A DNA stretch of 64,000 bases from Austropuccinia psidii (lineage: Eukaryota > Basidiomycota > Pucciniomycetes > Pucciniales > Sphaerophragmiaceae): NCBI GenBank assembly GCA_023105745.1, contig JALGQZ010000009.1, positions 46,095,967-46,159,966 on the forward strand, given 5' to 3'. The notes under the pieces were generated by a model. The model did not search any database and was not told the origin of the DNA. It saw only the letters and a list, made by a program, of their open reading frames with translations. The position numbers and the translations under genes are program-made. Shown here in pieces: positions 1-11,532 of the stretch. The first letter of the stretch is position 1. The number at the start of each line of letters is the position of its first letter.

Positions 1-67
1 TTTTACTGAATAATTAATCAATTTTTTTGATTTGAACTTTTTCTTTTCTTCTTTTTTCTGTGTTTTC
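1..67. other. Left flank of Gypsy-A insertion (target DNA)
   Basis: T-rich sequence without a gene. It ends in GTTTTC (62-67). The same six bases follow the far end of the composite insertion at 17286-17291, so this is the left part of the empty site into which Gypsy-A inserted. Confidence 0.7.
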
Positions 68-1641
68 TGTCAAAGGGGCTTTTATTGAAGCAAGAGGGCC
101 TGGCACTCAGGAATCAAGAACTCACTTGGAGGGCTCCAAAAGATAAAGGAATAATAAAGGTTTAATTTCTTTAAAGAAGAAGAATGGAAAAGACAAGTAT
201 GCCAAAGATAAAAGAAAGGAATAAGAAGCCAAAGGCCAAAGATAATAAAGGAAGCCAAAGGCCAAGAAGCCAACCAAGTGAATCCTCAACTCACTGTTTC
301 AACCTTCCAGAAAAGGAATGGAATTAGTAAAGGATATGACCACCAATATCCACTGACAGGCAAGGAAGAAAAAGAGAAAGGGTGCTAATGACTGACTTAA
401 GATTATCAGTATTAACTTTAATAAGGTAAAATAAAATAAAGATAAAAATAAATCCAATATATCAATTAACTGGGGAAAAAGTCCCCAGGTGATGAAGGGT
501 GGCCGGTATATGTGAAAACTTGAAAGATTGATCCTGGAAGGTGAATCAATGACTGTATTGTCCAAATCGGGAAATACAGTTCTGGCCATCTTGGGATTTG
601 AACTGTGTGATGGAATTCACACAGTGGAATATGAAATGGCCCAATTGGGCCAAAGCCATACAGGTTGATTGAATGAGGCCTGTACAGATGAATTGAGTTG
701 TCCAAGGAGTATGGAAATACTTGATTACTTGACAACTGATTGCATTGATGTAATAACTCTGGAGAATTGGCCCTTTGAATAATCCTGAATAATTTACCAA
801 CCCAACTCCTGCAGATACAGGTGGTTGGGATCCTTGAACACTCTTCTGATTGCCGCCATAACTTGTCCGACTGATGAGCTGAATAATCCTCCTTCAAAAT
901 GGGCATTGGATCTTGAGACCTTGATATGTAAAAATGGAAATGGGTCCTGAAAGTGTCACCATTGGATTGCTGAGCAAAAATGGTGCATAATGGTATATAA
1001 TACCATATATGCACCACGCCTGCAACCTCAAGTATGGATGGTATGAAGGAATGGAAAGAATTCCCCATAAGTTAAGAGGAAGGCTGACTGAGCTGATCTG
1101 GTGGCCTCTGGTGGTTGCCAGAGGCCATGGCCAAAAAAGGGTCCTACGGGATTTGTGGCCAAAATTGTGTCCATGGGGTTTTTGGCCAATTTTGGGTCCA
1201 AGGAATTGGTGACAAAAAGTGGCTCAGGTGGGCCCAATTGTGGTTTGGGGGCTAGGTGGCTGCCCCCTTTGGCCCCTTTTGGCCTCATTGGATTAGGCCA
1301 AAAGGGGCCTAATTGGCCTACGGACCGTAGGGGGCCTAAATGGCCCAAAAAGGCCATTTAGGCCAAAACCCCACTAATGAAAGGGGTTGGCTAGGGAGCC
1401 TGCAGGCCCCTAAGCCCAAAATCAAAGATGAAGGCCTGGGGGTTGGTGAGGTGGAAATTGGCCAAGAAGGCCAATGATGGCAGGATATGGCCATTGGAAT
1501 GGGTTATGGCATAAGAGCCATAGAACGCCCAATGGGGCCAATTGGTCCTAAATGATATGACGTGACCAATTGGCCCCAACTTGGCTCCAGGTTGGATTGC
1601 TGCAACCATCAAGGAGGAGGGTCAAACTTGTGGTTGTGCCA
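68..1641 (-). repeat. Gypsy-A 3' LTR
   Basis: This matches 8033-9581 plus 17228-17285 along nearly its whole length with scattered differences and small indels. It begins TGTCAAAG on the plus strand and ends GTGCCA. Two unusual parts are a perfect hairpin (470-488) and a GGCC-dense block (about 1095-1400). Short ORFs inside, such as those around 1009-1361, are by-products of this simple composition. Confidence 0.92.
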
Positions 1642-1656
1642 GTACCCCCTACCTTG
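1642..1656 (-). promoter_or_regulatory. Polypurine tract of Gypsy-A
   Basis: Directly before the 3' LTR in sense direction the minus strand reads AAGGTAGGGGGTAC. This is the purine-rich plus-strand primer expected next to an LTR retrotransposon 3' LTR. Its position, abutting the LTR end, is the main support. Confidence 0.65.
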
Positions 1657-2410
1657 AATGGTGAGCTCCTGAGCACCAAGATAAGGTAGAAGCCTGTTGA
1701 GGCTGTTGAGACGGATTGGACAGAGGGATTCCAGAGATATTTGAATCTTGCAAAGAAAATTTTGAACTGATAATAATGTTGGCATATGAATTGAGGTTGA
1801 TGTAGTCTTCTCTTGACATTTGGCTTTGAAAATGTTGAAGGATTGAATTTGACGTAGAATTTTGGCATAAAGATTATTATAAAAGAAATTTAAAGAAAAA
1901 GAAAAAATAAAGATAAAGAAAGGAAAAGAAAAATGAATTTTGAGGGGGAGTCCAATCTTCATCACGGATTTTGATGGTTGATTTGAAAGTGTCCAGGGAC
2001 CTGGATAAAAGTATTTGATTTCAGGTGCTCACAGAGTGGCCAAGGTGATTTTTTGAAAAGATTTTAGACCCCTCAGGGAAGTGCACACCAGGAGAGGAAC
2101 TTACTTTTAGTAGTTGCCACTCCCGCCAGTGCCATAAATAAGAATATAAATTTGATAAAGGAATGTATTTAATTGGAAAACTTGGAAAGGAAAATAAAAG
2201 TGAAATGGTCCATTTGCCCAAGTGAAAAATGGCCATGATTTGGAATTGAAATTGAAAGCCAGGCCAGCGAATCTGTGTCCAAATTGCAAAGTGCTCACAG
2301 AGTGGCCAAGGTGATGCTTACAACAAAGAAGAGTAGAATACCCCAAAGGTGCATACCAGGAGTGGGACTTACTTTTGTTAATTCCTCCCCCCACAAGCAC
2401 CATAAAATGA
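1657..2410 (-). repeat. Gypsy-A 3' noncoding region with a duplicated module
   Basis: Between the chromodomain stop and the polypurine tract lie two imperfect copies of a roughly 120-bp module (plus-strand 2276-2407 and 2022-2142). Each contains, in sense direction, GTAAGT, then CTCCTGG(T)(A/G)TGCAC, then CACCTTGGCCACTCTGTGAGCAC. Gypsy-A2 carries the same pair at 55468-55592 and 55793-55908. No function is known to me. Confidence 0.75.
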
Positions 2411-5400
2411 TCAAGCTTTTGAAGAATTGGGTCCTGGCTTGTCAGGATACAAAGAATGGAAATCTTTGACAATTTCAGGACTATTATTGAGGTTTTTGGC
2501 TGGTTCCCAAGTGGATCTTTCTGGGTCTTGACTGAAACCTTTCCATTCCACCAGATACCATAATTTTCCTCTCTTGAGCTTTGAATCCAGTATTTGAGAG
2601 ACTTCCAATTCCTCTTCTTCTTTAATTATAATTGGAGGAGGAGGCTCTTGATGCCGATTTGGGATTGCTGATGTCTTGACTGGTTCCAAGAGTGAGATAT
2701 GGAAGACTGGTTGCATGGATTTCCATTGAGGTGGTAAGCATGAGAACTGACTTTCTTCAATATTGGAAAAGGACCCAACCATCTTTTGGATAGTTTTTTG
2801 GTGGGTCTGGTTGATTTGATATTCTTCAAAGAAAGCCATACCATGTCACCAGTATTTAAAGCAGGTGGACTTGCTCTACCTTTATCTGCATACCTCTTAA
2901 ACCAGTTTATGGAAGCTTCAAGTTCTCTCTTGACATCTTGCTGTACTGATTGGATTTTTTTTGATAACTTTCCAGAAGGAGTATCTTGAGTGATGTGAAC
3001 TGAATCAAATGGTGGATCTCTTCCATAAACAGTGAAAAACGGGGATTGCTAGGTTGAATAGTGATCAGAATTATTGTAGCCAAATTCAGCCAGAGGGAGC
3101 CAGGTGTTCCAATCATCTTGATGATAACTGACAGACATCCAAAGATACTGTTCTAGTATCTGATTTACCCTCTCTGTCTGTCCATCAGTTTCTGGATGAT
3201 AAGAAGTTGACAAGTCTCTTTAAATCTTGAGCTGCTGACAAAGATTGGTCCAAAAAGAAGAAACAAAGAGTGAACCTCTATCACTGACAATGCTTAACGG
3301 AAGGCCATGCTTTGAAAAGATATTCTTGATGAATAAATGGGCCAAATCCAGGGAAGTTATTGAAGACATTGTTGGAATAAAAACCGCCATTTTTGAGAAT
3401 CTGTCCACTATGACCAAGATTGAATCAAAGGAATTGGACAGCGGCAGTTAAGTGATGAAGTCCATTGAAAGACAACTCCAAGGACCATTTAAAATTGGAA
3501 GAGGTTTGAGGAATCCAAACTTCTTATGATTAGTATTCTTGTTTCTTGAGCACTGTTGACAGGATGAAACATTATCCTTGATAAATTGAGTCATGCCGGA
3601 CCAGTGGAAATCCCTCTTGACAAGTTTGAGAGTCTTCTCTTGGCCAAGGTGGCCGGCTAGAGGAGAATTGTGATGCTTTTGAAGAATACTAAGTTGGACT
3701 GTGGAGTCATTTGGGACTAACACCCAATCTTTTAAGAGAAGAAGTTGGGAAGAGGAATCAAGAGAATAATCTTGGACAGATTTACCTTTACCCAAATCTT
3801 GAAGGATACTTCTGTACTGAGGATCTTGCAATAATTTCTTCTGGATTGAATCAATCAAATTTGAAAAAGATTTCACCTTGACTGAAAAATACTTTCAGGG
3901 TTGAACTTCATCTTTCTTAATGATTTGTTGAAAATTCATTGGATTCTTGCTGATGAAATCCTCCCCCCTCTCTGGATAAACGTTGTCCCAACGTGATAAG
4001 GCATCTGGAAGAGTAGCTAGGCGGCTAGGGCGGTAAGTGATTGAAAAATGAAATTCAGAAAGGAATTCAGCCCAACAGGCTTGACAGCGAGTGAGTACTT
4101 TGGAGGTCATGAAGTATTGAAGGGAAGAGTGATTGGTGAGAACTTCAAAAGGGGAAGACAGTGAAAGAAGAAAAACCCTCCAGCGCTTGAGAGCCCCAAT
4201 GATGCCAAGGAGTTCCTTGTCATGAATTTCATAATTGAGCTCTTCTGGGATACGCTTGAGGCTGTTGAATGCAATGGGATGTTTTCCTGAGTCAGAGACC
4301 TGACTCAGTACAGCACCCAAAGCATAATCTGATGCATCGGTCTCTACAATGGTGGGTAGAGAAGGATTGGAGCGGTGGTGAAACTGACTGAGAGCTTCCT
4401 CAATTAGGGGAAAACATGAATCTTTCTTGAGGAAACTGGTGAGTGAACTGATCTTCTTTGAAGCATTCTTGATGAAACAGCAGTAGAAATTGGCAAAGCC
4501 AAGGAAGGATTGAAGAGCCTTGAGGTTTCTTGGAGGGGATCAATTGAAAATCTGCTGGACTTTTGCTTGGTCCATCTTGAGGCCTTCAGAAGAAACTACA
4601 TAACCAAGATATTCCACACTTGAAACATGAAACAGGCATTTGGATGCCTTAGCAAAAAGGTTATTGGCTCTGAGTCTGGAAAAAACAGTGGACACATGAG
4701 TGACATGTTCTTCCTCAGATTTGGAAAAGACCATAATGTCATCCAAATAAACCACAACATAAAAATTGAGAAGATCTTGAAAGATATCATTGACAAGATT
4801 TTGAAAAGAAGCAGGAGCATTGGTGAGCCCAAATGGCATAACCAAATACTCATAACTGCCATATTTAGTTCTAAAACAAGTCAAGTGTTCATCACCCTCC
4901 TTGATTCTGAGCAGGTTATATGCACCACGCAAATCAATCTTGGAGAAGATAGAAGAACCATTAAAAACATTGAGAAGCTGATTCATAGGGGGAACAGGAT
5001 ACTTGTTCTTCCTAGGAAAAGCATTGAGTTTGCGCTAATCAACACACAAACGGAGGCCACCATCTTTCTTTTTGACAAAGAGGACAGGTGCTCCTGTTGA
5101 AGAGGAGCTTGGCCCAATGAAACCTTTCTCTACATTCTCTGAAATGTAGGCCCTGAGTGTATCTGACTCTTGTTTGGATAAAGAGCAGATCACCACAACT
5201 GGAGGTAGAGACCCCTCCAGCTTGATATGATGATCACAGGCGCGGTGAGGAGGAAGTTTTTCTGCTTTCACCTTGGAGAATACATCCAAATATTGGTGAT
5301 AGACAGAAGGGAAAACCTTCAACACAGTGTCTACTTCTTCTGGCTCTTCCTCTTCATCCCACAACTCCTCCAGGGAGTCATGACAAGATGAAGGAGGAAG

Positions 5401-6090
5401 GTCCATATTCCCAAAGAAGAGATGAAGTGAAGATACAGAATTATCTTCTCCAACATCTTGAATCTCTTTGAAGACTTCATCTCTAGCTGATAGTAATTAC
5501 TGATGGGAATTAAGGGAAGGAATATGGACAGAAGATGGAAATGATGGTGTTCTAGAATCACCAACCAGAGCTGCACATGATTTGGCAGAAGAAGAGTCAT
5601 TACTGAAAGAATTAGAAGGATCACAATAGTCCTTATGATCAGCATTAAAGGTGATCAGCCCTTGCCTTCAATCAATAGAAGGATTAAAGTGATTTAGAAA
5701 GTCAAAGCCCAATATGAGGTCTTCTCCCTTGGGAGTATCAATGACTAAAAGGTCCTATTCAAAGCTTGGGAAGGAAGGAAGCTCAACCATATATTTAGTA
5801 TGGTGAGTCACAAATAAGGAAGGAGACTCAGAGGAGTCAAGAATGATAAGTGGAATCTTCTCTGGAAGCTCTGGCGTAGTCAATGAGTACTTGTGAACAA
5901 ACTGCTTTGCAATAAATGAGTGTGTAGCACCAGAATTAATGAGAATACTGTAAAAAACATCAGAAAGAGACGAAAAAACAAACAATTTAAGAGAATTTTT
6001 GACACCAGTATTCAGAATGCACAATTGTGCTCTGGAAGGAAAACTGTGAAGACCATTGAACACAACATGGTCTCTACTCAGTCTTTTCCC
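2411..6090 (-). pseudogene. pol: Gypsy-A pol (protease, RT, RNase H, integrase, chromodomain), decayed
   Basis: Pol lies in the -1 frame relative to gag. In order: aspartic protease (LINSGATHSF near 5915-5945; the catalytic Asp is Asn, codon 5935-5937), RT (about 5140-4540, with intact YLDD), RNase H (VETDASDYALGAVLSQ near 4350), integrase with an H2C2 finger (near 3700-3540) and DDE residues in MDFIT, VSDRGS and [11 protein letters not shown], then a chromodomain (LWYLVEWKGF, about 2600-2430). The chromodomain places it among chromoviruses. In-frame stops interrupt VD*RKLN, IFN*SPP, FIT*LP, LKI*RDL and ST*QSP, and there are frameshifts near 5640-5330, at 4540-4320 and in the C-terminal part. 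Several stops fit C-to-T changes. The LKI*RDL stop is shared with Gypsy-A2. Confidence 0.88.
6050..6090 (-). promoter_or_regulatory. -1 ribosomal frameshift site between gag and pol
   Basis: On the minus strand the last gag codons read CAG GGA AAA GAC TGA. They contain the in-frame heptamer G_GGA_AAA (plus-strand TTTTCCC, 6084-6090), which fits the X_XXY_YYZ rule. Slipping back one base enters the open pol frame (GGG AAA AGA CTG). Ten bases further on, AGACCA and TGGTCT (6073-6068 and 6055-6050 in sense order) can form a 6-bp stem around a 12-base loop. The same heptamer is at the same place in Gypsy-A2. Confidence 0.75.
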
Positions 6091-7271
6091 TGGCTGGGAA
6101 ATTGGCCTAACGGTTGGGTAAGCTTGTTTTGAGGTCTTTTGAAGCAAGACTCAAGACTATGCTTCCCACCACAATAGGTACAAAGACCCTCTTTGATTCT
6201 TCTTTCTTTTTCAGAATTCATGAGCTTGAAGTCCTTATTCAACAAAGAAGAATGGGGCTTGTCCCTCTTCCCAAAATTCTTCTTCTTCTTGTGACTTGAA
6301 GTTGAAGAATTTTGAGGATGAGAAGTACTTGATCTTGGGGCTTCAAGTTTCTTCTCTAGATAGTGATTCTTCCCCTTTTGCCTCTCATGGTACCTGGTAT
6401 CAAGCTCCAGGGTAACGTCCATTAAGTCTTGAAGAGAATCAATATTTGAAGGATGGGAGGCCAATTGATCCAGAATCCTGGATGGAAATCCCTTCCTGAA
6501 ATGATGGATGAGAGCTCTTTCACCCCAATCCCCAATTCTTGAGACTAAGCTTATAAAATCAGAAATGTATAGTGATAAATGCCCTCCTTCTTTCATTCTT
6601 AAGGAATCCAACTCTGATTCTTCTTTTCTGACTTCATTTTGGTCCCCAAACAAAGTGAAGAGTTGTGATTCAAATAAATTCCAAGAATTGAGAAGGTATT
6701 TTGGATCTTGATTGGTGAGATTGGAAAGATAAGGCTCAACCCATTTTGCAGCCCTGCCAATGAGAAATGAAGTGGCATAAAGAACCTTCTTCCTGTCTTG
6801 AGAGAAGCTTGCCGGATCATTATGAAAAATTAATTGACAAGACTGGATAAAGCTTCTGACTTTGAAGGGCTGAGTCCCATCAAAGCATTCTGGTGCCTTC
6901 ATAGATGGATTCTTGAAGGCTGGTGTTCTTGATGAATCAGACAAAGAAGCTGCTTGAAGATTGGCCATAATCTGAGTCATTTGCTGCCTAATGGCCAATA
7001 AAGATGGTTCAGATTGATGAGAGACAGGCTGATTAGACTGGGGTAGAGTTGGTCCTCCAGTACCTTGGGATGCCCCCACCAGAGCAGGAACACCTTCAGT
7101 ACCATAAGACTCTTCCTCTTTCACAGAATTCTCCTCCTCCTCTTCACCATCTTCACCTGGACCTTTGAAACTAGTCCTTGAAATGCCTGGAAAACTGCCA
7201 ACTACTCCTGAGAAATAATTTGATCTTCTTGGCACTCTTCCTTCCTTCCTGGATGGTGCTGCTCCTTCCAT
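6078..7271 (-). CDS. gag: Gypsy-A Gag polyprotein
   Basis: A 397-residue Gag starting MEGAAPSRKEG. The N-terminal third is acidic and low in complexity (a GEDGEEEEE stretch). The middle (about residues 125-285) resembles the capsid region of Ty3/Gypsy Gag (APECFDGT, FIQSCQL, LYISDF). The C-terminus is basic, with a shortened zinc knuckle CTYCGGKHSLESC (6144-6182), CX2CX3HX4C. An upstream in-frame ATG (7413-7415, MPLQHSPPARQTRSQA) matches the N-terminus of related Gags, but a TGA at 7365-7367, probably from CGA, cuts it off. The full Gag start is therefore 7415 and the open part here is N-terminally truncated. It ends two codons after the slippery heptamer. Confidence 0.87.
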   Translation of the reverse strand: MEGAAPSRKEGRVPRRSNYFSGVVGSFPGISRTSFKGPGEDGEEEEENSVKEEESYGTEGVPALVGASQGTGGPTLPQSNQPVSHQSEPSLLAIRQQMTQIMANLQAASLSDSSRTPAFKNPSMKAPECFDGTQPFKVRSFIQSCQLIFHNDPASFSQDRKKVLYATSFLIGRAAKWVEPYLSNLTNQDPKYLLNSWNLFESQLFTLFGDQNEVRKEESELDSLRMKEGGHLSLYISDFISLVSRIGDWGERALIHHFRKGFPSRILDQLASHPSNIDSLQDLMDVTLELDTRYHERQKGKNHYLEKKLEAPRSSTSHPQNSSTSSHKKKKNFGKRDKPHSSLLNKDFKLMNSEKERRIKEGLCTYCGGKHSLESCFKRPQNKLTQPLGQFPSQGKD

Positions 7272-7415
7272 GCGGGGTCCTCTATCTAATTGGGCTCTCA
7301 GTTGAGGAAATGCTGGGGTACCATCAAGAGGAACTCTTGGAGTAGGAGTAAGAACAGCTTGAGCTCAAGCCTGAGATCTGGTCTGTCTTGCAGGAGGTGA
7401 GTGTTGGAGTGGCAT

Positions 7416-8032
7416 GATATCAGGAATAAAATGAAATAAATGAATTAAAAATCAAATCTTGGGGGGGAAATCAATGAATCAATTCAAATCTTCAGGTACG
7501 TCAATTCAATCAAAATCAATGAAATCAAATCTTGCAGTGAAAATCAATCAGTCAAATGAATTCTTGAGTCAAAATCAATTTATGTCACAGTCTTGATGTG
7601 AAATTCAGCAAAATCAATGAGAAATCTTCAGGTCAATATCAATTATGTCAAAATAGTCAATCAAAACAATAATTAAGTGAATTCCTCCTGAAAATCAAAA
7701 TTCTTGAGGAATAAATCAAAATTAATCCTGATATGAAGAACGTGTCTGAATAATTTAATGAATAATCTGAAAATCAAATGATAATACACCTGAATGAAGG
7801 ATAAAAATGAGATTCATGATTGAGAGTAAGAATAAAAAGGATAAACAAAATGAAATTTGGGTCAGCTTTCAATTTTCAGAATGAAGAATGAATGAGAGAA
7901 AATTTAGAGATGACAAAGAATCATTAAATTCATAAGTGTTAAAGAGTCATAATTTCAATGAATGAATGAATGAATAAAATGATGAAGAATGAATGGATAG
8001 AATGAAAAAAAATTATGAGTTAATTAATATAA
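7416..8032 (-). other. Gypsy-A 5' leader with degenerate short repeats
   Basis: The untranslated leader between the 5' LTR and gag. It consists largely of degenerate repeats of an AATCAA/TCTTGAG-type motif (sense: CTCAAGA followed by TTGATTGATTT). Gypsy-A2 has the same kind of leader at 49985-50420. No clear tRNA primer site follows the LTR; the sequence there is AT-rich (ATTAATTAACTCATAA), so priming may be atypical. Confidence 0.6.
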
Positions 8033-9581
8033 TGTCACAGGGGCTCTTATGGAAGCAAGAGGGCCTGGCACTCAGGAATCAAGAACTCACTTGGAGGGCT
8101 CCAAAAGATAAAGGAATAATAAAGGTTTAATTTCTTTAAAGAAGAATGGAAAATACAAGTATGCCAAAGATAAAAGAAAAGAATAAGAAGCCAAAGGCCA
8201 AAGATAATAAAGGAAGCCAAAGGCCAAGAAGCCAACCAAGTGAATCCTCAACTCACTGTTTCAACCTGCCAGAAAAGGAATGTAATTAGTAAAGGATATG
8301 ACCACCAATATCCACTGACAGGCAAGGAAGAAAAAGAGAAAGGGTGCTAATGACTGACTTAAGATTATCAGTATTAACTTTAATAAGGTAAAAGAAAATA
8401 AAGATAAAAATAAATCCAATATATCAATTAACTGGGGACAAAGTCCCCAGGTAAATAAAGGTGGCCGGTATATGTGAAAACTTGAAAGATTGATCCTGGA
8501 AGGTGAATCAATGACTGTATTGTCCAAATCGGGAAATAAAGTTCTGGCCATCTTGAAATTTGAACTTTGGGATGGAATCCACACAGTGGAATATGAAATG
8601 GCCCGATTGGGCCAAGGCCATACAGGTTGATTGAATGAGGCCTGTAGGGATGAATTGAGTTTTCCAAGGAGTATGGAAATACTTGATGCCTCAAAAACTG
8701 ATTTCATTGATGTAATACCTTTTGAGAATTGGCCCTTTGAATAATCCTGAATAATGTACCAACCCAACTCCTGCAGATACAGGTGGTTGGGATCCTTGAA
8801 GAGTCTTCTGATTGCCACCTTAACTTGTCAGACTGATGAGCTGAATAATCCTCCTTCAAAATGGGCCTTGGATTTTGAGACCTTGATATGGAAAGATGGA
8901 AATGGGTCCTGAAAATGTCACCGTTGGACTGCTGAGCAAAAATGGTTCATAATGGTATATAATACCATATATGCACCATGCCTGCAACCTCAAGTACGTA
9001 TGGTATGAAGGAATGCAAAGAATTTCCATAAGTTGGGGGGAAGGCTGACTGAGCTGATCTGGTGGTCTCTGGTGGCTGCCAGAGGCCATGGCCAGAAAAG
9101 GGTCCTACAGGATTTATGGCCAAAATTGTGTCCATGGGGTTTTTGGCCAATTTTGGGTCCAAGGAATTGGTGACAAAAAGTGGCTCAGGTGGGCCCAATT
9201 GTGGTTTGGGACCCACCTGGCCTTGGGGGCTAGGTGGATGCCCCTTTTGGCCTCATTGGATTAGGCCAAAAGGGGCCTAATTGGCCTACGGACCGTACGG
9301 ACCATAGAAGCCGTAGGGGGCCATTTAGGCCAAAACCCCACTAATGAAAGGGGTTGGCCAGAAACCAATGGTGATGGCTAGGGCACTTGGAGGCCCCTAG
9401 AAGACAAAAGGACCCCCCAGGCCCAAAATCAAAGATGAAGGACTGGGGGTTGGTGAGGTGGAAATTGGCCAATGATGGTAGGATATGGCCATTGGAATGG
9501 GTTATAGAGTAAGAGGTATAGAACACCCAAGGGGGCCAGTTTGCCCTAAATGATATTATGTGACCAATTGGCCCCGACTTA
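8033..9581 (-). repeat. Gypsy-A 5' LTR, main part (interrupted)
   Basis: Begins TGTCACAGGGGCTC and runs to CCCCGACTTA, where Gypsy-B is inserted. The last 58 bases of the LTR continue at 17228-17285 and end TGTGACA. Together the pieces give an LTR of about 1.6 kb, matching the 3' LTR at 68-1641. ACTTA (9577-9581) is the left target duplication of Gypsy-B. Confidence 0.92.
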
Positions 9582-11512
9582 TGTGAGCCTTTGAGATATG
9601 ACCACATACCCAATAAGGTCACAAAAAATACTCAGAATAATTATATCTTTAATATAATTATATTAAAATTAATTAGAATAATTATACACTAAAAATAATT
9701 ACTCAAATATACAAAAAATACCATAAATTGGTACTAAAATTGGTTTAACTTAAAAACCAATGAATGAACATGTGAAATAAATTATACCATTGGATTCTTC
9801 ATGGAAAAATACACATATACCATTTTTATGGCATATCTGTAAAGTCAATATTTAATGAATTATAAGGTATAATACCTTATAAAAACCATAAAATCCTATT
9901 TATCTCAGAAACCAATGAAACAACATGTGAAATAAATTGTACCAGTGGATTCCCCATAAAAATCCACACATAAAAAAATTAATAAGCTAATTCTCAAAAT
10001 CAATACTTAAGGAATTATCCTGAATATATGCACTTTTTTGGTCAACGCATATATTCAGTGATCATAGCTAATATCTTCTAAACTATACATGCTAGAATGA
10101 TGAACCAAAAATAAAGTTACCACGTAATTACTGTAAGAACACAGATATGAACTTTATTTTGCAAATTATAAACAAGGTTAAGACCTATGAGGAAATATTG
10201 ATAAAAATCAACAGAGCTGTTGACCACTTTGTTGTGAAAGTAGTCCAAACTTAAAAAAAAGTACACAGTTGGATTCTCCTAGTTCATTCGTGAAGAATGA
10301 TGTAATTTTTATTATTAAATTCAGGGTATAACCCCCTGAAATCAAGGTTTGAAGTTTAAAATATTGAATTTCGACAGAAAAGATGAGTTACAAGAAAAAT
10401 CATCAAAATTAGAGTTTTGATGATGTAATGAAAAGCTCTTGGCAGCATAATAAGGTTATGTCAGGCTATCAGAATTCACTCTCTGAATTGCTGTAGCGTG
10501 AAAACCTTAAAAGTTATTGAGGATCAAAGTTTGAGCTTAAATTGAGCTGTTATGATCACATACTGTAACCTTAAATTAAGTTTAACAGTCTTAATAGTGA
10601 TAAAATTGGTGAATACTATTAGTTTATGATTAAAACTAATAAAATCCACGAAATTTGGGGTTCTGCCAAGCCTCTTATGTCATCACACTTAGAGTTATAG
10701 TGATAACTCTAAATAATGGTGTAATAATGATGTAATATGGTTTGATCATGATGTAATCACCCTCAAACCTTAAAATATTGATCAATTCCAGTGGATATGA
10801 TCAGTACACGTCTACTAGAAGCCTGTTGGACTCTAGGAGGGAGGTATTTACTATAAATAGAGCGCTTTTTACTCTGTTTTCCCCTCAGACGCATCAAAAA
10901 CATTAAATCAATTAAATAAAAGGTAATTTCTTTATTCTTTAAATATAAAACTCTTATATTCTTAAAGACCAAAGACCATCTTGTCATTAATCACCATTTT
11001 TACGTGATTAAATCAATTCTTTAATTGTTTTTGCTATAAATCTCTCTAAAAAGCTCATTTCCACGTAAAATCAAGAAATTTAGTAAATTCTCTTTATTTT
11101 TATTGTAAATACAATTTGAAAAGGTTGTATTATATTCTTTTGGTGTAAAATAACTCAAAATTATTATCTTAAGTGTTAAAATATTTATATTAATTTATAA
11201 CTTTAATATTAGTAATATTATTGTTATTAATTGTTTTTTATTTATAAAAAACAATTTTTTTACGCCTTTATTATTTGTTGGTAACAATAATAAAGAGCTT
11301 TATAATATATTAATTATTTTATATTAATATATTATTTATAATATTATATTATTATATTTATTTAATAATATAATAATTTTACGCCATAATAATAATATTT
11401 CTTTATTATTATTATTATTTTAATCTTATTTATTCATTTTATAAGGACATTCAGAGTACAATAAGTGATAAATTAGTAATTTTTACTTATTGTTTCATAG
11501 TCAAACCTTACA
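9582..11512 (+). repeat. Gypsy-B 5' LTR
   Basis: Starts TGTGAGCCTTTGAG and ends CAAACCTTACA. It contains a TATA-like TATAAATA at 10852-10859, in a block (GGTATTTACTATAAATAGAG) kept in the 3' LTR and in the solo LTR at 23511. This is the likely promoter core. Downstream U5-like sequence is extremely AT-rich with TTTTACGCC and ACGT motifs. The ORF on the minus strand at 10763-10987 recurs in both LTRs and is not credible as a gene. Confidence 0.93.
10852..10859 (+). promoter_or_regulatory. LTR TATA box
   Basis: TATAAATA followed by AGAG(C/T)(G/T)CTTTTTACTCT. The same string occurs at 16540-16547 and 24717-24724 in the other Gypsy-B-type LTRs, including a clearly diverged one. That conservation supports promoter function. 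The transcription start would lie about 25-35 bases further on. Confidence 0.6.
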
Positions 11513-11514
11513 TT

Positions 11515-11532
11515 TGGGGGCCTGGCCGTGAT
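11515..11532 (+). promoter_or_regulatory. Candidate primer-binding site of Gypsy-B
   Basis: Two bases after the 5' LTR comes TGGGGGCCTGGCCGTGAT. A TGG start is what pairing with a tRNA CCA end requires, and it is a GC-rich island in an AT-rich leader. Which tRNA would pair cannot be decided from this window. Confidence 0.5.

Noticed and set aside
1009..1361. Overlapping ORFs of up to 109 codons on both strands
   Set aside because: They lie in the GGCC-rich part of an LTR and arise from its simple, self-complementary composition. The copy in the other LTR has different reading frames.
8033..9581. Gypsy-A right copy as a separate solo LTR
   Set aside because: The GTTTTC duplication at 62-67 and 17286-17291 and the continuation of the LTR at 17228 show it is the 5' LTR of the same element.
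10763..10987. 74-codon minus-strand ORF repeated at 16451-16675
   Set aside because: It is identical because the two LTRs are identical. It overlaps the putative TATA region and has no protein features.
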